From Simplicispira sp. 125 (GTDB taxonomy: Bacteria > Pseudomonadota > Gammaproteobacteria > Burkholderiales > Burkholderiaceae_C): a stretch of 64,000 nt of DNA. Position numbers and translations under genes: made by a program. Positions 28,173 through 38,157 of the stretch are shown piece by piece; the first letter of the stretch is position 1, and every line of letters starts with the position of its first letter. Under the pieces are notes generated by a model, which saw nothing but the letters and a program-made list of their open reading frames with translations, was not told the origin of the DNA and did no database searches. The stretch is taken from NCBI RefSeq assembly GCF_003096555.1, contig NZ_QEKM01000001.1:3534001-3598000 (forward strand), read 5' to 3'.

Positions 28173-28541
28173 ATGATCCAGACAGAAACTCGGTTAGACG
28201 TTGCCGACAACACCGGCGCGAAGTCCGTCCTGTGCATCAAGGTGCTGGGTGGGTCCAAGCGCCGCTATGCCAGCGTGGGCGACATCATCAAGGTGAGCGT
28301 CAAAGAAGCTGCGCCTCGTGGTCGTGTCAAGAAGGGCGAAATTTACAGTGCCGTGGTGGTTCGTACCGCCAAGGGTATTCGCCGTGGCGATGGCTCGCTT
28401 GTGAAATTCGATGGCAATGCTGCGGTGTTGCTCAATGCAAAGCTGGAGCCCATTGGCACCCGCATCTTCGGACCCGTGACGCGCGAACTGCGCAACGAAA
28501 AGTTCATGAAGATCGTGTCCCTGGCTCCTGAAGTTCTCTAA
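28173..28541 (+). CDS. rplN: 50S ribosomal protein L14 (uL14)
   Basis: 122 residues, the exact family length. N-terminus [19 protein letters not shown] and the C-terminal RNA-binding [16 protein letters not shown] are canonical. First gene of the spc block here; in most proteobacteria rpmC-rpsQ precede it, but here glpD does, so a separate promoter and leader drive it. Confidence 0.98.
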   Translation: MIQTETRLDVADNTGAKSVLCIKVLGGSKRRYASVGDIIKVSVKEAAPRGRVKKGEIYSAVVVRTAKGIRRGDGSLVKFDGNAAVLLNAKLEPIGTRIFGPVTRELRNEKFMKIVSLAPEVL

Positions 28542-28551
28542 GGACAGTGCG

Positions 28552-28872
28552 ATGAACAAGATTCGCAAGGGCGACGAAATCGTCGTGCTCACAGGGCGCG
28601 ACAAGGGCAAGCGCGGCACGGTGTCGCTGCGCAAAGATGACTCGTATCTGGTCATCGAGGGCATCAACCTCGTGAAGAAGCACGTCAAGCCGAACCCCAT
28701 GAAGGGTACGACGGGCGGCATCGTCGAGAAGGCCATGCCGATTCACCAGTCCAATGTGGCGATCTACAACGCTGCGACGGGCAAGGCTGACCGTGTCGGC
28801 ATCAAGGTGCAGGCGGACGGCTCGCGTGTCCGCACATACAAATCCAGCGGCGCTGAAATCAAGACGGCCTAA
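28552..28872 (+). CDS. rplX: 50S ribosomal protein L24 (uL24)
   Basis: 106-residue KOW-domain protein ([20 protein letters not shown]) that initiates 50S assembly. 10 nt after rplN and 10 nt before rplE. Typical length and order for the spc operon. Confidence 0.98.
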   Translation: MNKIRKGDEIVVLTGRDKGKRGTVSLRKDDSYLVIEGINLVKKHVKPNPMKGTTGGIVEKAMPIHQSNVAIYNAATGKADRVGIKVQADGSRVRTYKSSGAEIKTA

Positions 28873-28882
28873 GGGGTAAAAA

Positions 28883-29422
28883 ATGGCACGACTCCAACAA
28901 CACTACCGCGAAAAAGTCGCACCTGAACTCATGAAGCAGTTTGGGTACACGTCGCCCATGCAGGTTCCGCGTCTTAGCAAAATCACCCTCAACATGGGTG
29001 TGAGTGAGGCTGTGGCCGACAAGAAGGTCATGGATCACGCTGTCTCCGATCTGTCCAAGATTGCAGGGCAAAAGCCTGTGGTCACCAAGGCCAAGAAGGC
29101 TATTGCGGGTTTCAAGATTCGCGAAGAGCAGGCCATTGGCTGCATGGTGACGCTGCGTGGCGTTCAGATGTACGAGTTTCTCGATCGCTTTGTTACTGTG
29201 GCTCTGCCGCGTGTACGGGACTTCCGGGGTATCTCCGGTCGCTCTTTTGATGGCCGTGGCAACTACAACATCGGCGTCAAGGAGCAGATCATTTTTCCTG
29301 AAATCGAGTACGACAAGGTTGACGCGCTGCGTGGCCTGAATATCAGCATCACCACGACGGCAACAACCGATGAAGAGTGCAAGGCACTGCTCACGGGTTT
29401 CCGTTTTCCGTTCAAGAACTGA
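28883..29422 (+). CDS. rplE: 50S ribosomal protein L5 (uL5)
   Basis: 179 residues, family length. Contains [16 protein letters not shown], the 5S rRNA-binding region [19 protein letters not shown] and the C-terminal [17 protein letters not shown]. In E. coli the S8 repressor site of this operon overlaps the start of rplE; I did not identify the equivalent here. Confidence 0.98.
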   Translation: MARLQQHYREKVAPELMKQFGYTSPMQVPRLSKITLNMGVSEAVADKKVMDHAVSDLSKIAGQKPVVTKAKKAIAGFKIREEQAIGCMVTLRGVQMYEFLDRFVTVALPRVRDFRGISGRSFDGRGNYNIGVKEQIIFPEIEYDKVDALRGLNISITTTATTDEECKALLTGFRFPFKN

Positions 29423-29430
29423 GGCGGCGT

Positions 29431-29736
29431 ATGGCTAAAGTAGCATTGATCCAGCGCGAACTCAAGCGCGAAAAACTGGCAGCCAAATATGCAGCAAAGT
29501 ATGCTGAACTCAAGGCTGTCGCAACCGACGTCAAGCGCAGTGATGAAGAGCGTGAAGCAGCCCGTTTGGGTCTGCAGAAGCTGCCGCGCAACGCCAACCC
29601 CACGCGCCAGCGCAACCGCTGTGCAATCACGGGTCGTCCCCGTGGTACCTTCCGTCAGTTCGGTCTGGCCCGCGCCAAGATTCGCGAGCTGGCCTTCGCT
29701 GGCGACATCCCGGGTGTCACCAAGGCCAGCTGGTAA
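29431..29736 (+). CDS. rpsN: 30S ribosomal protein S14 (uS14), zinc-free type
   Basis: 101 residues from ATG 29431, 8 nt after rplE. The long form without the CXXC pairs: only one Cys ([19 protein letters not shown]), so zinc-independent, whereas L36 in the same cluster is a zinc form. A frame extension into rplE is not used. Confidence 0.98.
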   Translation: MAKVALIQRELKREKLAAKYAAKYAELKAVATDVKRSDEEREAARLGLQKLPRNANPTRQRNRCAITGRPRGTFRQFGLARAKIRELAFAGDIPGVTKASW

Positions 29737-29756
29737 GCAGGCAGGAGAGATACAAC

Positions 29757-30152
29757 ATGAGCATGAGTGATCCTATCGCTGACTTGCTGACCCGCATCCG
29801 CAATGCCCAAATGGTTTCCAAGGCTACCGTGATGGTGCCGTCTTCCAAGGTGAAGACCGCTATCGTTCAGGTGCTGAAGGACGAAGGGTACATTGACGGA
29901 TTCCAGGTCAAAACCGACGGTGGCAAGTCTGAAATTGAAATAGCCCTGAAGTACCACGCTGGACGCCCGGTTATCGAGCGTATCGAGCGCGTGAGCCGCC
30001 CTGGCTTGCGTGTGTACAAGGGTCGTGATTCCATTCCACAAGTCATGAACGGCCTGGGTGTGGCAATTGTCACCACCCCCAAGGGTGTCATGACCGATCG
30101 CAAAGCGCGCGCTACCGGAGTCGGTGGTGAAGTGCTCTGCTATGTGGCCTAA
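29757..30152 (+). CDS. rpsH: 30S ribosomal protein S8 (uS8)
   Basis: 131 residues, central 16S rRNA-binding protein and, in E. coli, the translational repressor of the spc operon. N-terminus [18 protein letters not shown] and C-terminus [19 protein letters not shown] are canonical. AGGAG lies 9 nt before the ATG; the second Met (29763) is also possible. Confidence 0.98.
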   Translation: MSMSDPIADLLTRIRNAQMVSKATVMVPSSKVKTAIVQVLKDEGYIDGFQVKTDGGKSEIEIALKYHAGRPVIERIERVSRPGLRVYKGRDSIPQVMNGLGVAIVTTPKGVMTDRKARATGVGGEVLCYVA

Positions 30153-30176
30153 GCGCGGCATTGAGGAGAAACTGAA

Positions 30177-30710
30177 ATGTCTCGAGTAGGAAAAATGCCT
30201 GTGACCATCCCCGCTGGCGTGGATGTGTCAGTTAAAGATGACCAGATCTCTGTCAAGGGCTCTGGTGGCGCGTTGTCATTGGCGCAAAACATGCTGGTCA
30301 AAGTGTCCAGCAATGAGGGCAAGCTGAGCTTTGTTCCAGCCAATGATTCGCGTGAAGCCAATGCCATGAGCGGCACCATTCGCCAGTTGGTTAACAACAT
30401 GGTCGTGGGTGTCAGCAAGGGTTTTGAAAAGAAACTCAACCTGGTCGGCGTGGGCTACAAGGCTTCGGCCTCCGGTTCCAAGCTGAATCTGGCCGTGGGT
30501 TATTCACACCCTGTCAATTTTGAAATGCCTGCTGGCATCACTGTCGCAACGCCAACGCCCACGGAAGTGGTTGTCAAGGGTGCGGACCGTCAGCGCGTAG
30601 GTCAGATTGCTGCAGAGATCCGTGCGGTTCGTCCGCCCGAGCCTTACAAGGGCAAGGGAATCCGTTATGCGGACGAAAAGATCACGATCAAAGAGACCAA
30701 GAAGAAATAA
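30177..30710 (+). CDS. rplF: 50S ribosomal protein L6 (uL6)
   Basis: 177 residues, with two tandem L6 folds. N-terminus [20 protein letters not shown]-terminal signature [18 protein letters not shown]. Located 24 nt after rpsH with a GAGGAGA ribosome site. Confidence 0.98.
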   Translation: MSRVGKMPVTIPAGVDVSVKDDQISVKGSGGALSLAQNMLVKVSSNEGKLSFVPANDSREANAMSGTIRQLVNNMVVGVSKGFEKKLNLVGVGYKASASGSKLNLAVGYSHPVNFEMPAGITVATPTPTEVVVKGADRQRVGQIAAEIRAVRPPEPYKGKGIRYADEKITIKETKKK

Positions 30711-30721
30711 GGAGCTGCAAC

Positions 30722-31087
30722 ATGTTGACCAAGAAAGAGCAGCGTCTTCGTCGGGCCCGTCAGACACGCATCCGCATTGCACAGCAAGGCGTGGCGCGAC
30801 TGACTGTAAACCGTACGAATCTCCATATCTATGCAGCCGTGATTTCCGGCGATGGCAGCAAAGTGCTGGCCAGCGCATCCACCGCAGAAGCCGATGTGCG
30901 TGCAGCACTGGGCGGATCTGGCAAGGGTGGCAACGCAGCGGCAGCACAGGTTATCGGCAAGCGTATTGCCGAAAAAGCCAAGCAGGCAGGCGTGGAGAAG
31001 GTTGCATTTGATCGTGCAGGTTTTGCCTATCACGGCCGCGTCAAGGCTCTTGCCGACGCCGCACGTGAAGCGGGTCTGCAGTTCTAA
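30722..31087 (+). CDS. rplR: 50S ribosomal protein L18 (uL18)
   Basis: 121 residues; Arg-rich N-terminus ([19 protein letters not shown]) and C-terminal [19 protein letters not shown], the 5S rRNA-binding protein of the central protuberance. 11 nt after rplF. Confidence 0.98.
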   Translation: MLTKKEQRLRRARQTRIRIAQQGVARLTVNRTNLHIYAAVISGDGSKVLASASTAEADVRAALGGSGKGGNAAAAQVIGKRIAEKAKQAGVEKVAFDRAGFAYHGRVKALADAAREAGLQF

Positions 31088-31104
31088 GCGGAACGGAATA
31101 CAAA

Positions 31105-31623
31105 ATGGCTAAATTTCAACCCCGAGTGCAAGACGAAGGCCGCGACGACGGCATGCGCGAAAAGATGATTGCGGTCAACCGCGTCACCAAAGTCGTGAAG
31201 GGCGGTCGTATTCTCGGTTTTGCTGCCCTGACCGTTGTTGGTGATGGCGATGGCCGCGTGGGCATGGGCAAAGGAAAATCCAAGGAAGTGCCAGCTGCAG
31301 TGCAGAAGGCAATGGAAGAGGCTCGCCGCAATATGGTGAAGGTGTCGCTGAAGAACGGCACAATTCACCATCAGGTAACGGGTCACCACGGTGCGGCCCA
31401 CGTCATGATGGCGCCGGCTCCCAAGGGGACTGGCATTATTGCTGGCGGCCCAATGCGCGCCGTGTTCGAAGTCATGGGAATGACGGATATCGTGGCCAAG
31501 AGCCATGGTTCATCGAATCCCTACAACATGGTCCGTGCCACATTTGACGCGCTCACCAATTCCACCACACCGGCGGAAGTGGCATCCAAGCGCGGCAAGA
31601 CGGTCGAAGACCTCTTCGTCTGA
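31105..31623 (+). CDS. rpsE: 30S ribosomal protein S5 (uS5)
   Basis: 172 residues. Double-stranded RNA-binding N-domain ([20 protein letters not shown]), the [17 protein letters not shown] loop, here [20 protein letters not shown], and the C-terminal [20 protein letters not shown]. 17 nt after rplR; spc order conserved. Confidence 0.98.
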   Translation: MAKFQPRVQDEGRDDGMREKMIAVNRVTKVVKGGRILGFAALTVVGDGDGRVGMGKGKSKEVPAAVQKAMEEARRNMVKVSLKNGTIHHQVTGHHGAAHVMMAPAPKGTGIIAGGPMRAVFEVMGMTDIVAKSHGSSNPYNMVRATFDALTNSTTPAEVASKRGKTVEDLFV

Positions 31624-31637
31624 CAGGAGCCTGGACA

Positions 31638-31820
31638 ATGTCTACACAACAAACCGTGAAGATTCAGCTGGTACGCAGCCCGATTGGGACCAAGGTCACC
31701 CATCGTGCAACCGTACGTGGCCTCGGGCTGCGCAAGCTGAACAGTGTCAGCGAATTGCAGGATACGCCTGCAGTGCGCGGCATGATCAACAAGATCAGTT
31801 ATCTGGTCAAAGTCCTCTGA
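31638..31820 (+). CDS. rpmD: 50S ribosomal protein L30 (uL30)
   Basis: 60 residues ([20 protein letters not shown], then [20 protein letters not shown]). Typical bacterial short form. 14 nt after rpsE and 10 nt before rplO. Confidence 0.98.
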   Translation: MSTQQTVKIQLVRSPIGTKVTHRATVRGLGLRKLNSVSELQDTPAVRGMINKISYLVKVL

Positions 31821-31830
31821 GAGGTAAATG

Positions 31831-32262
31831 ATGGAACTTAATAACATCAAGCCAGCAGAAGGTTCAAAGCACGCCAAGCGTCGCGTCGGTCGGGGCATTG
31901 GCTCTGGTTTGGGCAAGACGGCTGGTCGCGGCCACAAAGGGCAAAAGTCGCGCTCTGGTGGCTACCACAAGGTTGGCTTTGAAGGTGGTCAGATGCCGCT
32001 GCAGCGCCGCCTTCCAAAGCGTGGCTTCAAGTCGCAGACTCTGAAGTTCAATGCAGAAGTTACGCTCACGGCGCTGACCCAGCTTGGTCTGGCGGAGATC
32101 GACATGCTCGCTCTCAAGCAGGCTGGTCTGGTCGGACAAAACGCCAAGGTCGTGAAAGTGATCAACACCGGAGCCATTGGTTCGGCGGTGAAGCTTACCG
32201 GCATCGGTGCAACGGCAGGTGCCAAGGCTGCGATTGAAGCAGCTGGCGGCTCTATCGCCTGA
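31831..32262 (+). CDS. rplO: 50S ribosomal protein L15 (uL15)
   Basis: 143 residues from ATG 31831 ([20 protein letters not shown]). Gly/Lys/Arg-rich N-terminal extension [20 protein letters not shown] threads into 23S rRNA. Two adjacent ATGs (31828, 31831); the second has better spacing from GAGAGG. Confidence 0.98.
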   Translation: MELNNIKPAEGSKHAKRRVGRGIGSGLGKTAGRGHKGQKSRSGGYHKVGFEGGQMPLQRRLPKRGFKSQTLKFNAEVTLTALTQLGLAEIDMLALKQAGLVGQNAKVVKVINTGAIGSAVKLTGIGATAGAKAAIEAAGGSIA

Positions 32263-32284
32263 CTCGGCATTAAGGAAAGCTTCT

Positions 32285-33601
32285 GTGGCAACTAGCGCTG
32301 CACAAATAGCAAAAACCGGCAAGTACGGCGATTTGCGTCGCCGACTGGTATTTTTGCTGATGGCGCTGGTCGTATACCGTATCGGGGCGCATATCCCCGT
32401 TCCTGGTATCGATCCGGCCCAACTCAAGCAACTTTTCAGTGGCCAACAAGGCATATTGAACTTGTTCAATATGTTTTCAGGCGGGGCGCTTTCGCGTTTT
32501 ACCGTGTTTGCATTGGGAATCATGCCGTACATCTCGGCATCGATCATCATGCAGCTCATGACCTACGCGGTGCCCACATTTGAACAGCTAAAAAAAGAGG
32601 GTGAGGCAGGGCGTCGAAAGATCACCCAGTACACCCGCTATGGAACCTTGGGGCTGGCAATCTTCCAGTCATTAGGGATTGCCGTGGCGCTGGAAAGTTC
32701 TGCAGGTTTGGTGCTTGTGCCTGGGTTTGGTTTTCGCATGACGGCCGTGGTAAGCCTTACGGCAGGAACAATATTCCTGATGTGGCTCGGCGAGCAGATT
32801 ACTGAGCGCGGCTTGGGTAACGGTATATCGATCCTGATTTTCGCAGGTATCGCAGCCGGTTTGCCTAGCTCTATCGGTGGACTGTTGGAGTTGGTTCGTA
32901 CAGGTGCCATGAGCATCATTGCCGCCATCTTCATCGTACTGGTGGTTGGGCTGGTGACCTACTTCGTGGTTTACGTCGAGCGTGGGCAGCGGAAAATTCT
33001 TGTTAACTACGCCAGGCGGCAGGTAGGCAACAAGGTCTATGGCGGTCAGTCATCTCATCTTCCTTTGAAGCTGAATATGGCAGGTGTGATTCCTCCGATC
33101 TTCGCATCGTCCATCATTCTTCTTCCAGCGACGGTGGTGAACTGGTTCAGCGCAGGCGAGTCGATGCGTTGGCTGAAAGATATATCAGGAGCACTCACGC
33201 CAGGGCAACCTATTTACGTGATGTTCTATGCAACGGCCATCATCTTCTTCTGTTTTTTCTATACGGCACTTGTGTTCAATAGCCGTGAAACCGCAGACAA
33301 TCTGAAGAAAAGTGGTGCGTTCATACCTGGCATTCGGCCAGGTGAACAGACTGCGCGCTACATTGATAAAATTCTGCTGCGTCTCACGTTGATTGGTGCG
33401 ATCTACATCACGTTCGTGTGCTTGCTGCCTGAGTTTTTGATCATTAAATACAACGTGCCTTTCTATTTTGGTGGCACCTCGTTGCTGATCATTGTGGTGG
33501 TGACTATGGACTTCATGGCACAGGTGCAAAATTATCTGATGTCTCAGCAGTATGACTCGCTGCTCAAGAAGGCGAATTTCAAGTCGGGAGCAGGTGCTTG
33601 A
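32285..33601 (+). CDS. secY: Preprotein translocase subunit SecY
   Basis: 438-residue channel protein of the Sec translocon with ten membrane helices. Starts at GTG 32285 with AAGGA (32272-32276) at 8-nt spacing; the longer frame overlaps rplO. Key segments: [11 protein letters not shown], the plug region [20 protein letters not shown], and cytosolic loops with [13 protein letters not shown] and [16 protein letters not shown]. Followed by a 150-base spacer, not by infA. Confidence 0.98.
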   Translation: MATSAAQIAKTGKYGDLRRRLVFLLMALVVYRIGAHIPVPGIDPAQLKQLFSGQQGILNLFNMFSGGALSRFTVFALGIMPYISASIIMQLMTYAVPTFEQLKKEGEAGRRKITQYTRYGTLGLAIFQSLGIAVALESSAGLVLVPGFGFRMTAVVSLTAGTIFLMWLGEQITERGLGNGISILIFAGIAAGLPSSIGGLLELVRTGAMSIIAAIFIVLVVGLVTYFVVYVERGQRKILVNYARRQVGNKVYGGQSSHLPLKLNMAGVIPPIFASSIILLPATVVNWFSAGESMRWLKDISGALTPGQPIYVMFYATAIIFFCFFYTALVFNSRETADNLKKSGAFIPGIRPGEQTARYIDKILLRLTLIGAIYITFVCLLPEFLIIKYNVPFYFGGTSLLIIVVVTMDFMAQVQNYLMSQQYDSLLKKANFKSGAGA

Positions 33602-33751
33602 CGGCGTTTGCCACCAAGTTATTTGCATATTTATGGCGCGCTGCGGTCAAAAGCTGGCGTGATTTAAAAGATGTATGCCTTGTGCTATGCACAGGCTTAC
33701 AAGGTGTTTCAGGCATGCAGCCGGAGCGCTATCTGGTTTTAGGAGTATGAA

Positions 33752-33865
33752 ATGAGAGTCTCGGCTTCGGTCAAGAAAATCTGTCGTAACTGCAAGATCA
33801 TCCGCCGCAAAGGTGTGGTGCGTGTGATCTGTACTGACCAGCGCCACAAGCAGCGCCAGGGTTGA
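33752..33865 (+). CDS. rpmJ: 50S ribosomal protein L36 (bL36), zinc type
   Basis: 37 codons, [20 protein letters not shown] and onwards. The four zinc ligands C11, C14, C27 and H32 are present. AGGAG at 33741 precedes the ATG by 6 nt. It opens the alpha-operon part of the cluster, 24 nt before rpsM. Confidence 0.97.
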   Translation: MRVSASVKKICRNCKIIRRKGVVRVICTDQRHKQRQG

Positions 33866-33889
33866 ACAGGAAAGCATTAGAGGACGCAC

Positions 33890-34255
33890 ATGGCACGTAT
33901 CGCTGGTATCAATATTCCGCCGCACAAGCATGCAGAGATTGGCTTAACTGCTATTTTCGGCATTGGTCGCACACGCGCTCGCAAAATTTGCGAAGCATGC
34001 GACATCGCTTATTCCAAAAAGATCAAAGATCTATCGGACGGTGATCTGGAAAAAATTCGCGACCAGATTGCGCAGTTCACCATTGAGGGTGACCTTCGCC
34101 GCGAAACCACGATGAACATCAAGCGTTTGATGGACATTGGTTGCTACCGGGGTTTCCGCCATCGCCGCGGACTGCCCATGCGCGGTCAGCGCACGCGCAC
34201 AAACGCACGCACTCGCAAGGGTCCGCGCAAGGGTGCCGCTGCACTGAAAAAATAA
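33890..34255 (+). CDS. rpsM: 30S ribosomal protein S13 (uS13)
   Basis: 121 residues: [20 protein letters not shown], helix-two-turn-helix, and C-terminal [19 protein letters not shown] tail reaching the tRNA sites. Canonical. Confidence 0.98.
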   Translation: MARIAGINIPPHKHAEIGLTAIFGIGRTRARKICEACDIAYSKKIKDLSDGDLEKIRDQIAQFTIEGDLRRETTMNIKRLMDIGCYRGFRHRRGLPMRGQRTRTNARTRKGPRKGAAALKK

Positions 34256-34273
34256 AGAGATTGAAAGATCAAT

Positions 34274-34678
34274 ATGGCCAAGTCTCCTGCCAATAACGCC
34301 TCACAGCGTGTACGCAAAAAAGTTCGCAAGAACGTTTCGGATGGTGTTGCCCACGTGCATGCATCGTTCAATAACACCATCATCACAATTACCGATCGCC
34401 AGGGCAACGCACTGTCGTGGGCATCGTCAGGTGGTCAAGGGTTCAAGGGTTCGCGCAAATCAACGCCTTTCGCCGCCCAGGTAGCTTCAGAAACGGCGGG
34501 TCGTGCAGCTATTGAGCAAGGTATTAAAAACCTGGATGTGGAAATCAAGGGCCCTGGCCCTGGACGTGAATCTTCGGTACGCGCCCTTGGTGCCCTAGGT
34601 ATCCGCATCACGTCGATTTCTGATGTGACCCCGGTACCCCACAACGGCTGCCGCCCGCAAAAACGCCGTCGCATTTAA
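34274..34678 (+). CDS. rpsK: 30S ribosomal protein S11 (uS11)
   Basis: 134 residues; central [19 protein letters not shown] and C-terminal [18 protein letters not shown] are canonical. 18 nt after rpsM; followed by a 94-base structured spacer before rpsD. Confidence 0.98.
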   Translation: MAKSPANNASQRVRKKVRKNVSDGVAHVHASFNNTIITITDRQGNALSWASSGGQGFKGSRKSTPFAAQVASETAGRAAIEQGIKNLDVEIKGPGPGRESSVRALGALGIRITSISDVTPVPHNGCRPQKRRRI

Positions 34679-34697
34679 TTGATTTAACAAGCCCACC

Positions 34698-34748
34698 GCC
34701 GTCTGCGCCGGTTTAGCCGCTGCAGACGGCTCCCGCAATGGTTTGCGG
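34698..34748 (+). other. Two hairpins in the rpsK-rpsD spacer
   Basis: A perfect 9-bp stem GCCGTCTGC (34698-34706)/GCAGACGGC (34722-34730) and a 6-bp stem CCGCAA (34733-34738)/TTGCGG (34743-34748) occupy the spacer just ahead of rpsD. No T-run, so not an intrinsic terminator; a processing site or S4-linked control element is possible. Confidence 0.6.
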
Positions 34749-34772
34749 AAGATGACATAGAAGGATATTCAA

Positions 34773-35396
34773 GTGGCACGCTATCTCGGCCCCAAGGCCA
34801 AACTCTCTCGCCGTGAAGGCACCGACCTGTTCCTCAAGAGCGCACGCCGCTCGATTGCGGACAAGTCGAAGTTTGATTCCAAACCCGGCCAGCATGGTCG
34901 CACCTCGGGTCAGCGCACGTCTGACTATGGCCTCCAACTGCGCGAAAAGCAGAAGGTCAAGCGCATGTACGGCATCCTGGAAAAGCAATTCCGCCGTTAT
35001 TTCGAGGCCGCTGACCGTCGCAAGGGCAACACGGGTGCCAACCTGTTGTCGTTGTTGGAGTGCCGCCTGGACAACGTGGTGTATCGCATGGGCTTTGGCT
35101 CTACGCGCGCAGAAGCTCGTCAGCTTGTGTCCCACAAGGCAATGACTGTCAATGGGCAGTCTGTCAATATCCCTTCGTACCTGGTCAAGGCTGGTGACGT
35201 GGTGGCTGTGCGCGAAAAATCCAAGAATCAAGGCCGTATTGCTGAGGCGCTACAGCTCGCACAGCAAGTCGGTATGCCTGCTTGGGTTGAGGTCGATGCT
35301 GCCAAGGCAGAAGGAGTCTTCAAGAAGGTTCCTGATCGGGACGAATTTGGTGCAGATATCAACGAATCCTTGATTGTTGAGCTGTACTCGCGCTAA
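34773..35396 (+). CDS. rpsD: 30S ribosomal protein S4 (uS4)
   Basis: 207 residues: [21 protein letters not shown]4 RNA-binding domain ([39 protein letters not shown]). Primary 16S binder and, in E. coli, the alpha-operon autorepressor. No N-terminal zinc cysteines. Preceded by structured spacer. Confidence 0.98.
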   Translation: MARYLGPKAKLSRREGTDLFLKSARRSIADKSKFDSKPGQHGRTSGQRTSDYGLQLREKQKVKRMYGILEKQFRRYFEAADRRKGNTGANLLSLLECRLDNVVYRMGFGSTRAEARQLVSHKAMTVNGQSVNIPSYLVKAGDVVAVREKSKNQGRIAEALQLAQQVGMPAWVEVDAAKAEGVFKKVPDRDEFGADINESLIVELYSR

Positions 35397-35427
35397 GCAC
35401 TGAGCGCAATCACCGTAGAAAATCGTT

Positions 35428-35455
35428 CCTACACCGCAAGGCATTGCGGTGTAGG
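35428..35455 (+). other. Perfect 12-bp hairpin between rpsD and rpoA
   Basis: CCTACACCGCAA (35428-35439) pairs fully with TTGCGGTGTAGG (35444-35455) over a GGCA loop. CGCTTC follows, so there is no T-run. Likely an RNA processing or stability element that separates rpoA expression from the ribosomal proteins. Confidence 0.7.
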
Positions 35456-35509
35456 CGCTTCACCAGCCTTACCGGTGTAACGAGCTGGGGGTATTGAGAG
35501 GAAGTCTGC

Positions 35510-36502
35510 ATGCAAACAAATTTGCTGAAACCCAAGGCTATCAATGTAGAGCAGCTAGGCCACAACCGGGCCAAAGTCGCACTGGAGCCGTTCGAGCGCG
35601 GATATGGGCACACGTTGGGCAATGCCATTCGGCGCGTTCTGCTCTCGTCCATGGTGGGTTATGCAGCGACAGAAGTGACGATCGCAGGCGTGCTCCACGA
35701 GTATTCCTCGATTGATGGTGTTCAGGAAGATGTGGTCAACATCTTGTTGAATCTCAAAGGCGTTGTGTTCAAGCTGCATAACCGTGACGAAGTCACGCTC
35801 AGCCTTCGAAAAGACGGCGATGGCGTCGTAACTGCACGCGATATCCAGACACCCCACGACGTGGAGATCGTGAACCCGGATCATGTGATCGCCCACTTGT
35901 CGCAAGGCGGCAAATTGGATATGCAGATCAAGGTCGAGAAGGGCCGTGGCTACGTCCCGGGCAATCAACGCCGATTCTCGGATGAAACATCCAAGTCGAT
36001 TGGACGGATCGTTCTCGACGCTTCGTTCTCCCCAGTCAAGCGGGTCAGCTACACGGTTGAAAGCGCTCGTGTCGAGCAGCGGACCGACTTGGATAAGCTG
36101 GTCGTTGAGATTGAAACCAATGGCGCGATCACTGCAGAAGATGCGGTTCGCGCGTCGGCAAAGATTTTGGTTGAACAATTGGCAGTTTTTGCGCAGCTCG
36201 AAGGCGGAGATATGCCCGTCTTCCCCGAGCCGGGCAGCCAGCGCGGCAATGCCACGTTTGATCCGATTCTGTTGCGTCCCGTCGATGAACTTGAACTTAC
36301 CGTGCGTTCGGCCAATTGCTTGAAGGCTGAAAACATTTACTACATTGGCGATCTCATTCAGCGTACTGAGAATGAACTCCTGAAGACCCCGAACTTGGGT
36401 CGTAAGTCGCTCAACGAAATCAAGGAAGTGCTCGCATCGCGCGGCCTGACCTTAGGAATGAAGCTTGAAAACTGGCCGCCAGCCGGTTTGGACAAGCGGT
36501 AA
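35510..36502 (+). CDS. rpoA: DNA-directed RNA polymerase subunit alpha
   Basis: 330 residues. N-terminal assembly domain with [20 protein letters not shown], flexible linker (about 235-250), and C-terminal domain [20 protein letters not shown] with the [16 protein letters not shown]-element-binding helices. Its stop codon is fused to TAAGCTATAAT, which is repeated after rplQ. Confidence 0.98.
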   Translation: MQTNLLKPKAINVEQLGHNRAKVALEPFERGYGHTLGNAIRRVLLSSMVGYAATEVTIAGVLHEYSSIDGVQEDVVNILLNLKGVVFKLHNRDEVTLSLRKDGDGVVTARDIQTPHDVEIVNPDHVIAHLSQGGKLDMQIKVEKGRGYVPGNQRRFSDETSKSIGRIVLDASFSPVKRVSYTVESARVEQRTDLDKLVVEIETNGAITAEDAVRASAKILVEQLAVFAQLEGGDMPVFPEPGSQRGNATFDPILLRPVDELELTVRSANCLKAENIYYIGDLIQRTENELLKTPNLGRKSLNEIKEVLASRGLTLGMKLENWPPAGLDKR

Positions 36503-36504
36503 GC

Positions 36505-36560
36505 TATAATTTTGGTCCCCATAAGGGGAGTGCCTTGGGCAGTACCTGATACGGCTGCCC
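36505..36560 (+). promoter_or_regulatory. -10-like box and hairpins in the rpoA-rplQ spacer
   Basis: TATAAT (36505-36510) starts 2 bases after the rpoA stop. Downstream are stems TCCCC/GGGGA (36516-36520/36525-36529) and GGGCAG/CTGCCC (36537-36542/36555-36560). No good -35 is seen. Could be an internal promoter for rplQ and the initiator tRNA. Confidence 0.45.
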
Positions 36561-36587
36561 GATTTAACGATATATAAGGAAAGCACC

Positions 36588-36980
36588 ATGCGCCACGGTC
36601 ACGGACTCCGCAAACTCAACCGCACCACCTCGCACCGCCTTGCGATGTTGCAAAACATGATGAATTCGCTGCTGCAACACGAAGCCATCAAAACCACAGT
36701 GCCAAAAGCCAAAGAACTGCGTCGTGTGGTCGAGCCCATGATCACTTTGGCCAAGGTGGACACTGTTGCTAACCGGCGTTTGGCGTTTGACCGTCTGCGC
36801 GACCGTGACATGGTTACCAAGTTGTTCAATGACCTGGGTCCCCGCTTCAATGCGCGTCCCGGTGGTTACACCCGTATTCTGAAGATGGGTTACCGCGTTG
36901 GCGACAATGCACCAATGGCCTTGGTTGAACTGGTGGATCGTGCTGATGCAAATAATTCTAGCGAGAGCTCTGAAAAGTAA
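36588..36980 (+). CDS. rplQ: 50S ribosomal protein L17 (bL17)
   Basis: 130 residues ([21 protein letters not shown]-terminal [20 protein letters not shown]). AAGGAAAG ribosome site precedes the ATG. Last protein gene of the alpha operon; an initiator tRNA gene begins 19 bases after the stop. Confidence 0.98.
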   Translation: MRHGHGLRKLNRTTSHRLAMLQNMMNSLLQHEAIKTTVPKAKELRRVVEPMITLAKVDTVANRRLAFDRLRDRDMVTKLFNDLGPRFNARPGGYTRILKMGYRVGDNAPMALVELVDRADANNSSESSEK

Positions 36981-36982
36981 GC

Positions 36983-36988
36983 TATAAT
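36983..36988 (+). promoter_or_regulatory. -10 box of the tRNA-fMet gene
   Basis: TATAAT two bases after the rplQ stop and 11 bases before the tRNA, within the same 11-mer found after rpoA. No clear -35. The tRNA may also be cotranscribed with rplQ. Confidence 0.6.
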
Positions 36989-36999
36989 ATACTTCTTAC

Positions 37000-37076
<77 letters not shown>

Positions 37077-37102
37077 ATATGCAAGCGGTCTCCGCTGTCA
37101 GT

Positions 37103-37130
37103 AAACGCCCACTTTTTAGTGGGCGTTTTT
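37103..37130 (+). terminator. Rho-independent terminator after tRNA-fMet
   Basis: Perfect 11-bp stem AAACGCCCACT (37103-37113)/AGTGGGCGTTT (37118-37128) with a TTTT loop, running into TTTTTG TTTTT. Ends the alpha operon/tRNA transcript. Confidence 0.93.
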
Positions 37131-37224
37131 GTTTTTGCCCATCGATATCTTGTGAGGTCGGCAAGTGGCCAATGGGCCTCAGCCCTGGCGCCAATGGCGT
37201 GCTGGGAAGGAATTTCGTGAACTA

Positions 37225-38157
37225 TCAATCATCTGTTTCGATCGATGGTTCACCTGCGCGCTGCAGCCTCAATGCACTGTCGTACAGAGCATTGCGTGGT
37301 GAACCGGTAATGGTCGCGGCGAGGCGCACCGCAGACTTCAAAGGCAATTCTTGCAAAAGCAGTTGAAGAATGCGCAGACTGTCTCTTGTATCCGTGATCG
37401 CAGCAACCGGATGCACAAGTACGACGAATTCGCCGCGCGATCGATGGGGATCTGCTTGCAGCCAAGACGCAAGAGCGTGGGCCGGCAGTGTGGTGATTTC
37501 CTCAAACTGCTTGGTCAGCTCGCGTGCCAACGTGACTGGACGATGGCCCAGGGCTGACAAGGCGTGTGCCAGTTCTTGAATGCGGTGCGGCGCTTCCAGC
37601 AGCACGATGCCGCGGGGTTCCTGCTGCAGGCGCTGCACACGCATGTTGCGCTCAGCTGCCTTGGTTGGCAAGAATCCTGAAAATACAAAACCGTCGCTCC
37701 CACTGGCAATCATTCCGGCCACGCTAATGGCCGTCGTGATGCTGCTCGCGCCAGGCAGACCCATCACGCGCAGTTCTGCCGCACGCACCGCAGCAACCAG
37801 GCGTGCCCCAGGATCGCTAACGCCTGGGGTGCCCGCGTCGCTAACGTAAGCCACCCGCTCGCCTTGCTGCAATCGGGCAATTACTGCCTGTGCAGACTCA
37901 GCTTCATTGTGCTGGTGCACGGCAAGCAGTTGGCTTCGTTCCTTGTCGATGCCATAGATTCTCAGCATGCCTTGGGTGTGGCGCGTGTCCTCACAAGCCA
38001 AGGTATCCGCCAACTGCAGCACGTGCAGCGCGCGAAGCGTGATGTCTGCAAGATTGCCGATGGGGGTGGCAACCACATACAAGGTCGCTTGAGGATAATG
38101 CTGGTCTGCGGCCGCTTCGCGGGCGGCACCCAAGGCTGATGCGAAAGATGCGCTCAA
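37225..38157 (-). CDS. rsmI: 16S rRNA 2'-O-ribose C1402 methyltransferase RsmI
   Basis: 310-residue SAM-dependent tetrapyrrole-methylase-fold enzyme methylating C1402 of 16S rRNA. Motifs YVVATPIGNLADITLRAL, CEDTRHT, YVSDAGTPGVSDPGARLV, LLEAPHR and LARELTKQFEEI. The start is a TTG at 38157; no ATG or GTG exists near the N-terminus, and the next option is another TTG at 38133. Divergent from yraN with no spacer, as in the E. coli rsmI/yraN neighbourhood, though lpoA is absent here. Confidence 0.96.
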   Translation of the reverse strand: MSASFASALGAAREAAADQHYPQATLYVVATPIGNLADITLRALHVLQLADTLACEDTRHTQGMLRIYGIDKERSQLLAVHQHNEAESAQAVIARLQQGERVAYVSDAGTPGVSDPGARLVAAVRAAELRVMGLPGASSITTAISVAGMIASGSDGFVFSGFLPTKAAERNMRVQRLQQEPRGIVLLEAPHRIQELAHALSALGHRPVTLARELTKQFEEITTLPAHALASWLQADPHRSRGEFVVLVHPVAAITDTRDSLRILQLLLQELPLKSAVRLAATITGSPRNALYDSALRLQRAGEPSIETDD

